The notes below the pieces were generated by a model. The model was not told the origin of the DNA. It did no database searches and was given only the letters and a program-made list of their open reading frames with translations. A stretch of 64,000 nt of DNA, taken from NCBI RefSeq assembly GCF_036894955.1, contig NZ_CP145905.1, positions 2,250,501 to 2,314,500 of the forward strand, written 5' to 3'. The position numbers and the translations under genes were made by a program. The stretch comes from Paenibacillus sp. KS-LC4 (lineage in GTDB: Bacteria > Bacillota > Bacilli > Paenibacillales > Paenibacillaceae). Shown here one piece after another: positions 45,690 through 53,539 of this stretch. Numbering within the stretch: the stretch's first letter is position 1; every line of letters starts with the position of its first letter.

Positions 45690-46589
45690 GTGCTTAAAAT
45701 TCAATTTCCTGAAAAATATACGCTTCGTTTTTTTTTGAAAGTAAGCCAATTAATCAATGACGTGCAAAATCAAATAATAGAATCAAGCTTTGTGAAATTT
45801 GATTTAAGTAGAACTATGTTTATTGATCCATTTGGAATGGTGACATTACTTAGTTTCTGTAGACATCTTTATAACACATATAATATTCACTCTGTAATTA
45901 CGCTACCCGAAGGGCAAGCGGGTTCATATATGGCCCGTGCTGGATTTGATTCACTTAATGATAGCTTTATTACAATTGAACGACCAAGAAAAAATATTAT
46001 GAACTATTTAAAAAAGAATGAAAATATGGGAGTTCTAAAGTTTTTTGATTCTGAAAGCGACATAATGCCAATTAATACTGAGTTTGAAAGTTGGATGAAA
46101 CAAAACCAGTTTACCGAATATGAAATAAACAGTTTGACGACATTTGTTTCTGAAATGATACAAAATGTTTGTCAACATAGTAGAACAAGACAACGTGGGG
46201 TTATTTGCATTCAAGCTTATATAAGTAGCAAAGGTGAGCCATTTTTATCTTGGGCCATTGGTGATTCTGGAATTGGTATACGGCAAAGCCTATTACAATC
46301 TGAATTAGTTGAAGTTACATCATTATCAGATGAAAGAGTGATAAGAGAAGTTATTACAAAAGGAATATCTCGTTTTAAAGATGATAAAACGAGGGGGAAT
46401 GGATTGACGCGCCTATATCATGGTGCACAAAAAAGAGGCGCATCGCTTTATATACAATCAAACTCAGGTTTATATGGACTTGATTTTGATAAAAATCGGC
46501 AGAAGAAGTTAGAAAGGCCCATCCCATTTTCGGTGAGTGGTACGAATATTGGGTTTTTCTTGCAAGGTAAGCACTTGACAACAAATTAA
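45690..46589 (+). CDS. STAS-like domain fused to a GHKL-family ATPase domain
   Basis: The 299-residue soluble protein has an N-terminal STAS-like half (about 1-105; FVKFDLSRTMFIDPFGMVTL matches the beta strand and switch loop of anti-sigma antagonist folds) and a C-terminal histidine-kinase-like ATPase domain. The N box is TFVSEMIQNVCQHSRTRQRG (about 150-168), the G1 box is AIGDSGIGI (about 190-198), and G2-like TRGNGLTRLY is near 233-242. There is no phosphoacceptor His domain, so it is closer to anti-sigma/Spo0F-like switch kinases than to sensor kinases. It is paired with a second STAS-like gene 56 bp downstream. GTG 45690 follows AAGGTGA. Function in this setting is unknown. Confidence 0.75.
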   Translation: MLKIQFPEKYTLRFFLKVSQLINDVQNQIIESSFVKFDLSRTMFIDPFGMVTLLSFCRHLYNTYNIHSVITLPEGQAGSYMARAGFDSLNDSFITIERPRKNIMNYLKKNENMGVLKFFDSESDIMPINTEFESWMKQNQFTEYEINSLTTFVSEMIQNVCQHSRTRQRGVICIQAYISSKGEPFLSWAIGDSGIGIRQSLLQSELVEVTSLSDERVIREVITKGISRFKDDKTRGNGLTRLYHGAQKRGASLYIQSNSGLYGLDFDKNRQKKLERPIPFSVSGTNIGFFLQGKHLTTN

Positions 46590-46645
46590 ACGTATTGATA
46601 TACTAATTTTGTTGCTTCACGTAAGCAGATGAAGGAGAATGTGTT

Positions 46646-47191
46646 ATGGAATGTTTTGAAGTTAATATAGCTCAAAACTATGGAGATAGTTTATGGGGTA
46701 GAGAACATGGTAGGACTGTTCGTGATAAGATTGTGGACAATTTTGCTAAACAACCAAAAAGGTTATTGTTACTTAATTTTTCTGGTGTGAATCGCATTGA
46801 CTTTTCATGTGCAAGTGAAATTGTTTCGATATTGATTCTTAGACTAGCTGGAGAGCTAAAGGGAAATAATATTATGCTTTCAGGTTTAAGTTCTTTTGTT
46901 GAAGAAAATATTGATGCTGCACTATATAAAGCAGAATTGTGTAGCTTGGTATTGTTTGATGATGGAGAATGGAAAATTATTGGGAAATACAGTGATGCAT
47001 TGCAACAAACGCTATCTAAAGTCATTGAGTTAGGACATGCAGATACACCTACGCTTGCTTCAGCACTTAACATAGCTGTAACTAGTTGTAACAATCGTTT
47101 GAAAACATTAGTTACTTTGGGGATTGTGGGAAGAGAAGAACAAACTGCTCCTACTGGAGGAAAACAATATATATATAAATCTATAATTTAA
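46646..47191 (+). CDS. STAS-like (DUF4325-type) protein with C-terminal winged helix
   Basis: The 181-residue protein has an N-terminal STAS-like domain (about 1-100; RLLLLNFSGVNRIDFSCASE is the DUF4325-type core, with an Asp-Phe-Ser where classic antagonists carry their phosphorylated Ser) and a C-terminal winged-helix-like region (about 110-181; LASALNIAVTSCNNRLKTLV then a beta wing GGKQYIYKS). This suggests a substrate or partner of the upstream ATPase whose state controls DNA binding, a partner-switch design. AAGGAGA lies 8 bases before the ATG. It ends 111 bp before the CBASS operon. Role unknown. Confidence 0.7.
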   Translation: MECFEVNIAQNYGDSLWGREHGRTVRDKIVDNFAKQPKRLLLLNFSGVNRIDFSCASEIVSILILRLAGELKGNNIMLSGLSSFVEENIDAALYKAELCSLVLFDDGEWKIIGKYSDALQQTLSKVIELGHADTPTLASALNIAVTSCNNRLKTLVTLGIVGREEQTAPTGGKQYIYKSII

Positions 47192-47302
47192 ATTTTTTTA
47201 CTTTCTGATTCATCTCGATATATGAATCAGAATAACGAGATGTCCGATTAGTTTAACTAATTAGTTACTCGTATTTTAATAATATTTTTAGAGGTGATTT
47301 AG

Positions 47303-48289
47303 TTGAGCGAAAAATATAAAATTCTTTCAATTGATGGTGGTGGGATTAAAGGCCTGTATTCAGCAGTGATTCTAGAACAGTTTGAGCAGAAGTATGGTCC
47401 CATTCACCAGCATTTTAATCTTATTTGTGGAACTTCAACTGGTGGAATTATTGCATTGGCACTAGCAGCCGGTGTTCCAGCAACTGATATTGTTAAATTT
47501 TACACTGAGAAAGGTCCACTTATATTTCCTCATAAGAAATGGTGGATGAGGACATTCCATTTTGTTAAATCGTTACTTTATAAATCAAAGTATAATAATC
47601 AAATTTTGAAAGCAGCAATTGATGAAGTCTTATTGGATAGACGAGTTAAAGACTGTCTGACACACGTTTTAATTCCCTCTGTTAATATTACTACTGGGAA
47701 ACCATATGTATTTAAGTCGGACTATATTCCTCAATACACAAGAGATAGTGAACGTTTACTTAGCGAGGTAGCACTTGCAACTTCCGCTGCGCCTATCTAT
47801 TTTCCAATTGTAGAGTTGGAAACGCAAGCCGGCTTGGAGCAATTTGTAGATGGAGGGCTATGTGCCAATAATCCTTCTTTGTACGGTGTTCAAGAGTTTT
47901 TAGCGAACAAAGTGCAAATTGGATTCGAAGATTACCTTCTGTTATCTATCTCCTCTTTGCATGAAGGAATATCCATTCCAATTACAAAAAAATTGCATAA
48001 GCCATTTTTGGGATGGAAGGATCAGTTAATTTCATTAATGATAGATTCGCAGAGCGTAGCAACTCATTTTCATGTCCAGTACCTTCAAAAATCAGCAGGT
48101 GGCGGATATGTCCGAATTCCTAGTGCTTCACTAACTAAGAAAGAACAAAAGCTCATTGCTTTAGATATGGCTCTCGATTCATCAATTAAAATTATGATTG
48201 AAAAAGGTCGAGACATGGCTTCTAAATGGATTCATACAAAAGAAGTATCACAATTTATAAATAAAAAACCTGAGGAGGCGTCAGCCTAA
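47303..48289 (+). CDS. capV: CBASS effector: patatin-like phospholipase CapV
   Basis: CapV degrades membrane phospholipids when activated by the cyclic nucleotide made by the CD-NTase, killing the infected cell. The 328-residue patatin domain has the oxyanion loop DGGGIKG (11-17), nucleophile elbow GTSTGG (Ser45) and the catalytic Asp in FVDGGLCANN (about 184), so the Ser-Asp dyad is intact. The start is a TTG at 47303 with AGAGGTGA 6 bases upstream. The CD-NTase ATG follows the stop immediately. The order capV, CD-NTase, cap2, cap3 is that of the V. cholerae type II operon. Confidence 0.93.
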   Translation: MSEKYKILSIDGGGIKGLYSAVILEQFEQKYGPIHQHFNLICGTSTGGIIALALAAGVPATDIVKFYTEKGPLIFPHKKWWMRTFHFVKSLLYKSKYNNQILKAAIDEVLLDRRVKDCLTHVLIPSVNITTGKPYVFKSDYIPQYTRDSERLLSEVALATSAAPIYFPIVELETQAGLEQFVDGGLCANNPSLYGVQEFLANKVQIGFEDYLLLSISSLHEGISIPITKKLHKPFLGWKDQLISLMIDSQSVATHFHVQYLQKSAGGGYVRIPSASLTKKEQKLIALDMALDSSIKIMIEKGRDMASKWIHTKEVSQFINKKPEEASA

Positions 48290-49255
48290 ATGTCCGTTTG
48301 TCACGATTTATTCATTGATTTTCATAGCGAGATTTTTCTTACATCAGATAAAAAAGAAAGCCTGCGCACATCTCGAAATGCAGTACGAGAAAAAATAAAA
48401 AAACATTTTAGAGATAAGCTGAAACTGGAAGAACCCAAGTTCTACGGACAAGGATCTTACATGATGAATACTACAGTTGTGCCAATTGATGGGGAATTTG
48501 ATATAGATGATGGAATATATCTCCAGAATCTCGAAGGTGTAGAGGAGAAAGATTGGCCAATCCCAACAACGGTTCATAATTGGATCTTAGATGCTGTTAA
48601 TGGACATACTTCTTCATCACCTGTTGATAAGAATACATGTGTCCGCGTCATTTATAAAGCGAATTATCATGTTGACCTTCCTATTTATGTGATGTCTGGT
48701 AGTCATCCTAAATTAGCGCACAAATCGAAAGGATGGATCGATAGCGATCCTAAAGAGCTAACAAAATGGTTTAATGGTGAAGCAACCTCAAAAGGGGCAC
48801 AGCTCAAAAGGATTGTTCGTTATTTAAAGGCTTGGAAGGATTACAAAGAAGGAGAAACAAAGCTTCCTAGTGGAATGATACTTTCGATTCTAGCAATAAA
48901 TCACTTTGTATCTGATTATAAGGATAACGATGATAAGGCACTTGTTGAAACAGTAAGAGCTATCAAAGAAGCTTTAGATACTTCTTTTTCATTAGTTCGC
49001 CCTGTTTTCCCAAGCGAGGAATTGATTAATGATTGGTCAGAAACAAAAAAGACAAATTTTCTGGACAAACTTGATAGCTTAATAAAAAAAGGCGACGAAG
49101 CACTTACATCATCAGATAAAACAAGCGCATCAAAAAAATGGAGAGGCATCTTCGGTGATCGCTTCCCTGAATACCAGGCTCCGGATTCAGAAACAAGTGC
49201 TGCATTCAGATCCACTTCTCCTGCAATTTTAGGTAATCATGGACGATCGGCATAG
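48290..49255 (+). CDS. CBASS CD-NTase (cyclic oligonucleotide synthase)
   Basis: This 321-residue nucleotidyltransferase makes the second messenger that activates CapV. The active site is intact: GQGSYMMNT (Gly55-Ser56), GEFDIDDGIYL (Asp71 and Asp73) and the third Asp in YHVDLPIYV (Asp129). The helical OAS1-C-like half carries SKGAQLKRIVRYLKAWKD and ILSILAINHF. The last residues (AILGNHGRSA) form a flexible tail of the kind Cap2 conjugates to a target in type II CBASS. The clade and product cannot be fixed by eye; a DncV-like GMP-AMP-type product is a guess from the patatin partner. It overlaps cap2 by 17 bases. Confidence 0.92.
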   Translation: MSVCHDLFIDFHSEIFLTSDKKESLRTSRNAVREKIKKHFRDKLKLEEPKFYGQGSYMMNTTVVPIDGEFDIDDGIYLQNLEGVEEKDWPIPTTVHNWILDAVNGHTSSSPVDKNTCVRVIYKANYHVDLPIYVMSGSHPKLAHKSKGWIDSDPKELTKWFNGEATSKGAQLKRIVRYLKAWKDYKEGETKLPSGMILSILAINHFVSDYKDNDDKALVETVRAIKEALDTSFSLVRPVFPSEELINDWSETKKTNFLDKLDSLIKKGDEALTSSDKTSASKKWRGIFGDRFPEYQAPDSETSAAFRSTSPAILGNHGRSA

Positions 49256-51011
49256 TCTAGAAGTTTACTATGATAAAGTGCTACAAGATGTGGCACTTCA
49301 TCTGACTGGAAATTACGGAGCCCAAGAATTGAAGGTCATAAACAAAACAGAGTTTTCAAGTTCTTATCGAATTCATAAAAATGGTGTAGCTATTGATCTT
49401 TTATTGCCGATACATTTCCCTGATGTTTTTCCTGAAGTCAAGATTCCGAACCCGTATTTTTCTAGGATATATCCAATTCCTCATTTGAATGTCGAACACA
49501 CGCTCTGTATATTTGACCCAGAAGAAGCGCATCCGAATCCTGCGAACCCCAAAGGTGTAGTTGATGCAGTAATTGAGCGTGCCTTTGATTTAATTCAATT
49601 AGGAGTCAAAAGGGAAAATTCAAGTGATTATCTGGACGAATTTGATTCCTATTGGTGCCAACATACTATTGGTAATGTTTTATCCTTGATAGAAGTAAAT
49701 GACGTAGTAAGAGAAATTCATCTGATTGAAATTGATTTGCCAAGATTAGGAAGGGGATTGTTGGCAGTTGATTCAATTTTAAAAGGAATGAATTGGGTTA
49801 AACAAATAGGTGGGGTATCGGGATCAACAAAAAGAAAAGCATTGTATCTTCCAATTAAATCATTCGGAATTCCACCCTATCCAAGTTCGAATGGAAGTTT
49901 GCTCAAGAAAATTCGTGAAACGAGCCCAGAGTTAATCTCGCCTTTAATTGAGTTTTTAGATAAAAATAAAAGACCGGCTATGGTTCTGTTTTCAATGGTT
50001 ACTCCAAGCGGGAGGGTTATGGGAGGGTGGGAACATCAGGAGCCAGTTCAGATTAATCCCGGTCATCGTAAAAATAAACGTCAAACAAAAAGAGCAATGA
50101 ATGGATTTCGGGCGGGTTATAAAAATGCAAGAATGGAAATGAACTTTTTTAGGCTTGTAAAACTAAACCGTTATTCAGTTATACGTGTGGAGAAAGATAG
50201 GCTTCTTACACGTGGAGGGGATGGAGCGATCTCTACTTCAGCAAGAGTTGGCATTGTTGGCTGCGGATCAATTGGTAGCCAAATTGCTAACTCATTATGT
50301 GATTTAGGAGTAGACCAATTAATGCTTATTGATAAGGATATCTTAACTTTTGAGAATATAGCAAGACATCTCTGCGGAGGAAATCACGTAGGTAAAAGCA
50401 AGGTTGAGGCAATAAATGATTACATTTCTTCTCGTCTGCCTTACTGTCGTAATAATCTTTATCATGATGATGTACTAAATATACTACGAAGTGACGAGAC
50501 ATTATTAAATCGCTGCAATTTGACGATTGTAGCTGCTGCACATTTACCAACAGAATTTAGATTAGATGAACTCCAACGGAGGAGTATGATTAATAAGCCG
50601 TTGTTATACGTTTGGGTAGAACCTTATTTAGCAGCAGCCCATGCAGTTTATATAGATCCATCAAAAGGTGGTCACTTCAGAGATCTATTCAATGAAAATC
50701 ATCAGTTTATAGGTACTGTATTAGATTCACCAGGTCAGTATGCTATTCGTGAGGCAGGTTGTCAAAGTACCTACGTTCCTTATAGCATTTTAGAAGTGAA
50801 ACGATTTATTCATGAACTCATGTTTTTGATTCAAGATATTTTAGACGGTACAGTAAGCAATAATGTATTATTCACTTGGTTTGGGAATCTAAGCTTACAA
50901 AAATCTTTTGGGAGAGGTATTTCTAAAAAATTCGATAGTATTGGCGATTATAGTGTTAATTATACAAATGTCGGAGATTTAACGAAGACTGAGGTACTAA
51001 AAAAATGCTGA
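49239..51011 (+). CDS. cap2: CBASS Cap2: E2-E1 fusion (ubiquitin-transfer-like enzyme)
   Basis: Cap2 primes CD-NTase activity by conjugating its C terminus to targets. The 590-residue protein has an N-terminal E2-like domain (about 1-150) with the catalytic Cys in HLNVEHTLCIFDPEE, a linker region, then an E1/ThiF-like adenylation domain: VGIVGCGSIGSQIANSLCDL (nucleotide-binding loop, about 343), LIDKDILTFENIARHLC (metal and Arg) and the E1 Cys in REAGCQSTYVPYS (about 505). This two-domain fusion is diagnostic of Cap2. The ATG lies within the end of the CD-NTase gene and the stop overlaps cap3 by 7 bases. Confidence 0.92.
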   Translation: MDDRHSLEVYYDKVLQDVALHLTGNYGAQELKVINKTEFSSSYRIHKNGVAIDLLLPIHFPDVFPEVKIPNPYFSRIYPIPHLNVEHTLCIFDPEEAHPNPANPKGVVDAVIERAFDLIQLGVKRENSSDYLDEFDSYWCQHTIGNVLSLIEVNDVVREIHLIEIDLPRLGRGLLAVDSILKGMNWVKQIGGVSGSTKRKALYLPIKSFGIPPYPSSNGSLLKKIRETSPELISPLIEFLDKNKRPAMVLFSMVTPSGRVMGGWEHQEPVQINPGHRKNKRQTKRAMNGFRAGYKNARMEMNFFRLVKLNRYSVIRVEKDRLLTRGGDGAISTSARVGIVGCGSIGSQIANSLCDLGVDQLMLIDKDILTFENIARHLCGGNHVGKSKVEAINDYISSRLPYCRNNLYHDDVLNILRSDETLLNRCNLTIVAAAHLPTEFRLDELQRRSMINKPLLYVWVEPYLAAAHAVYIDPSKGGHFRDLFNENHQFIGTVLDSPGQYAIREAGCQSTYVPYSILEVKRFIHELMFLIQDILDGTVSNNVLFTWFGNLSLQKSFGRGISKKFDSIGDYSVNYTNVGDLTKTEVLKKC

Positions 51012-51466
51012 AATTTGTTTTTGAAAATTATGAAGTGCAGATTACTCAGTCTGTATTAGATATATTTTTGCGTTATCGACAAATTTTCGATTGGCAACAT
51101 GAGTCCGGTGGAATTTTATTAGGTAGGGTTTATCTTGATAAAATAATAGTGGAGAGAACGAGTGTACCTTCTAAAGCTGATAAATCAGGGCGTCATTTTT
51201 TCTATAGGAATGTTCAAAGAGCACAAAGAATTGTTAAACAGACGTGGGAGGATTCGGATGGTGAACTCATTTATCTCGGTGAGTGGCATACTCATCCAGA
51301 AGTTAAGCCTATACCGTCTCAAACCGATAAAAAACTCATTGCTAACATGTTATTAGACACAAAAATGGAGATTGAATTCCTACTTTTGGTTATTGTTGGA
51401 ACCTCTAATTATTATGTTGCTGTCCAAAAAAGAGGTGAATTTTTAACAGAGTTATCTAAAATATGA
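51005..51466 (+). CDS. cap3: CBASS Cap3: JAMM/MPN+ metalloprotease
   Basis: Cap3 removes the conjugate that Cap2 adds, acting like a deubiquitinase. The 153-residue JAB domain has the upstream Glu in HESGGILLGRVY and a complete zinc motif EWHTHPEVKPIPSQTD, that is HxHP-x6-S-x2-D, so it should be active. The ATG overlaps the end of cap2. No clear terminator follows within the next 100 bp. Confidence 0.92.
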   Translation: MLKFVFENYEVQITQSVLDIFLRYRQIFDWQHESGGILLGRVYLDKIIVERTSVPSKADKSGRHFFYRNVQRAQRIVKQTWEDSDGELIYLGEWHTHPEVKPIPSQTDKKLIANMLLDTKMEIEFLLLVIVGTSNYYVAVQKRGEFLTELSKI

Positions 51467-51837
51467 TTGATAGATTATAGAAATAGGATCCAACAAACTT
51501 TCTCGATCATAATCCTAGTATATCATAATTAAAGCTTTCTAAACGTACTTGGGACGGTAAGAAAATTCTGAGTAGTTCCCTCTGTTGCTTGGACCGTAAT
51601 TAAAAATTCTTTTATTAAATAGTCTCACAGTATTTCGGAACACGAATAATATATGCATAACTGATTTAAAGTAAAGAGGCAGTATAAAGCAATATGTTAA
51701 TTCGTAATTACAATAAAGAAAATATTTATGGCAATCTATAGCACTTGTCTTAAGCGGGATATCTGTGCCAGTTATGTACAGGAGTTTCGCCCCTTGAGCT
51801 TAAATACAATTATATAAAAATGAAGAGGAGTTTACAG
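51467..51837. other. Intergenic stretch after the CBASS operon
   Basis: About 370 AT-rich bases with no gene I can support. I see no intrinsic terminator for the CBASS operon; ACGGT and ACCGT at about 51555 and 51594 can pair only weakly. The stretch should hold the promoter of the membrane-protein gene at 51838, but no clean promoter stands out. Confidence 0.4.
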
Positions 51838-52650
51838 ATGCAAATCCTACAAAATTTTAATGAAGTGCCCTTAGCAGTTATTTTCGTTGCAATATTAACT
51901 AGCTTACCTGTTCTTCGTTCATATATTCGTGCGTTGACGAGAACAGGTTTTGATGAACTGCATCATACAAAAGACTATAATCTATGGCAAAAATGTTTAA
52001 TGCGTATTGTTACTGTGCTTCTTATTAACTTTGGATTATTTATTGTTTCTATATATCTGAATATGACAAGTGAAAGTAGTGTCGATTCAAATCAGGCTAA
52101 GGATTCAATCCTAGTCACGATTCTGAGCTATACTACTTTAGGAATACTTTCCTTATGGATTATTATGATTCTTTGCATTTTTGTAACGGTGATTGTTTTC
52201 TCTATAAGAAAGCTTACTACAATTAGTACTAAAACAAAAAAAATATTTATGGTGTTAGTACCTGCACATGGAATAGTAACTTTCTATCTTTATTTGTTTG
52301 CAACTATTTATTATTTTACTGAGCATTTCGATATAAGGGCAATCAATTATTCGGAAAGTATTGTTAGCATGTTGGTTTTAATAGTAGTTCCTTTAGGTAT
52401 TTATCATATGTATTTCGAAGTAATACCCAGAGATTTATTGATTCTTACTAAGAAAAAGCTATTGTATAAAATGTTTATACCAAAAAAAGATGATCAAGAT
52501 GTATTAAAAGAAAAAGGCCTTGTGGTTTTATATAGTCTCGATACCCATTGTGTTGTACTCTGCGAAGTAAATGAGATAGAAAAGAAAGATATTTTATATG
52601 TATACGATAAGGAAAAGGACATATTTTATCATTATGAGAAATTAATTTGA
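51838..52650 (+). CDS. Five-pass membrane protein, function unknown
   Basis: The 270-residue protein has five hydrophobic segments (near residues 12-27, 60-78, 98-128, 139-165 and 180-200) followed by a charged cytoplasmic-type tail of about 65 residues (DDQDVLKEKGLVVLYSLDTH onward). I recognise no family. I chose ATG 51838 because AAGAGGAG lies 7 bases upstream; an in-frame ATG at 51820 would overlap that site. The gene is last in the defence cluster and has its own terminator at 52813-52871. A stand-alone membrane factor, or a pore or sensor belonging to the neighbouring defence genes, is possible but not shown. Confidence 0.6.
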   Translation: MQILQNFNEVPLAVIFVAILTSLPVLRSYIRALTRTGFDELHHTKDYNLWQKCLMRIVTVLLINFGLFIVSIYLNMTSESSVDSNQAKDSILVTILSYTTLGILSLWIIMILCIFVTVIVFSIRKLTTISTKTKKIFMVLVPAHGIVTFYLYLFATIYYFTEHFDIRAINYSESIVSMLVLIVVPLGIYHMYFEVIPRDLLILTKKKLLYKMFIPKKDDQDVLKEKGLVVLYSLDTHCVVLCEVNEIEKKDILYVYDKEKDIFYHYEKLI

Positions 52651-52812
52651 ACATGTTAATCTAACTATATTGAAAATAAAGTTTGACTCCATTGATGTAA
52701 TAATTAACATAATCTCATGCATATCTATTATCTCTTTTGCAGAGACTCAAGCCAGTCTCAATTTTAATGCTTACTTCTTCACTTCTTAGAGGTACAACTA
52801 GTTGCCAACGAA

Positions 52813-52871
52813 AAAACACCAGAGAGAATGCTTTCACATTTTATAATATGAAGGGTTCTCTCAGGTGTTTT
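52813..52871 (+). terminator. Intrinsic terminator
   Basis: AAAACACCAGAGAGAA pairs with TTCTCTCAGGTGTTTT with one mismatch across a 27-base loop and is followed by TTGTTTT. It ends the transcript of the membrane-protein gene. Confidence 0.8.
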
Positions 52872-52916
52872 TGTTTTAATTTATCTCATGCTATGAGGAA
52901 AACCTTACGTTAATTC

Positions 52917-53159
52917 TTAGTGACTCTTTTCTTTTTCTAGCCGATTAACATTAATAGATATTTTGTTGGTTGATAATATATCGCTCGGGTTTATATCCAA
53001 GGTAATGAATGGTCTTTCTAAAGTATCAAGTTGTATGTGAGTTTGGCCTTTTTCAGTTGAGCCAATATACGATTGAGGAATTCCTACTTTTTCACCTAGT
53101 TGTTCTTTAGTAATTCCACGGGCGATTTTTTGTGAACGTATTCTTTGACCAATCTACAT
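52917..53159 (-). pseudogene. XRE-family helix-turn-helix gene remnant
   Basis: On the minus strand the frame reads IGQRIRSQKIARGITKEQLG then EKVGIPQSYIGSTEKGQTHI and ends KEKSH-stop at 52917. This is a typical short XRE regulator. The expected start is ruined: ATG (53157-53159) is followed directly by TAG and then ATT-GGT (Ile-Gly), where intact relatives read Met-(Asp)-Ile-Gly. No other start precedes the helix-turn-helix, so the gene is probably dead, and the C-terminal half is also divergent. Confidence 0.6.
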
Positions 53160-53502
53160 TAAAGTTTGTTTCTGTTGTAATTTTAATGAAAGTAAGTTAT
53201 GAAGATAACGCAAATACAAATTTACTGATGTATAAATATACATTCGCTTATTTTGCTGTATGAATATTCATGAATAAAATGTGTATAAGTCATAAGAGGG
53301 AATTCTCAGCTTCTCTGATTCATCCTATTGATTTATCCAATAATAATCAAGTTTATTTCACTTATCGTGAGACAACTTACCTTTAAAATCAGGCTTTTCT
53401 CCCCTAATTTTTGCAACAGTTGTGATCCACCATATTTTGTGTTCTCGTTGCCGTCTGTCTATTGAAATTGTGTTTTTCGCTTGAAAATATTATATAATCA
53501 CC
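53160..53502. other. Intergenic stretch at the right edge of the island
   Basis: No gene is supported. Near 53234-53275 it holds AAATATACATTCGC and the palindrome ATGAATATTCAT, which echo the motifs at 15982-16050 left of the island. A TATAAT at 53493-53498 lies just before the hairpin at 53503. Confidence 0.4.
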
Positions 53503-53531
53503 GCCTGAACCCGTGAAGGTTCAGGCTTTTT
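53503..53531 (+). terminator. Terminator-like hairpin downstream of abfA
   Basis: GCCTGAAC and GTTCAGGC form a perfect 8-bp stem around CCGTGAAG, followed by TTTTTATT on the plus strand. It lies between the island and the convergent abfA end. On the minus strand no T run follows, so it mainly stops rightward transcription. Confidence 0.7.
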
Positions 53532-53539
53532 ATTGTAGG

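Noticed and set aside
53340..53373. TGTCTCACGATAAGTG (minus strand) as a transposon end
   Set aside because: It starts with TGT, but I found no matching inverted partner left of the tns operon.
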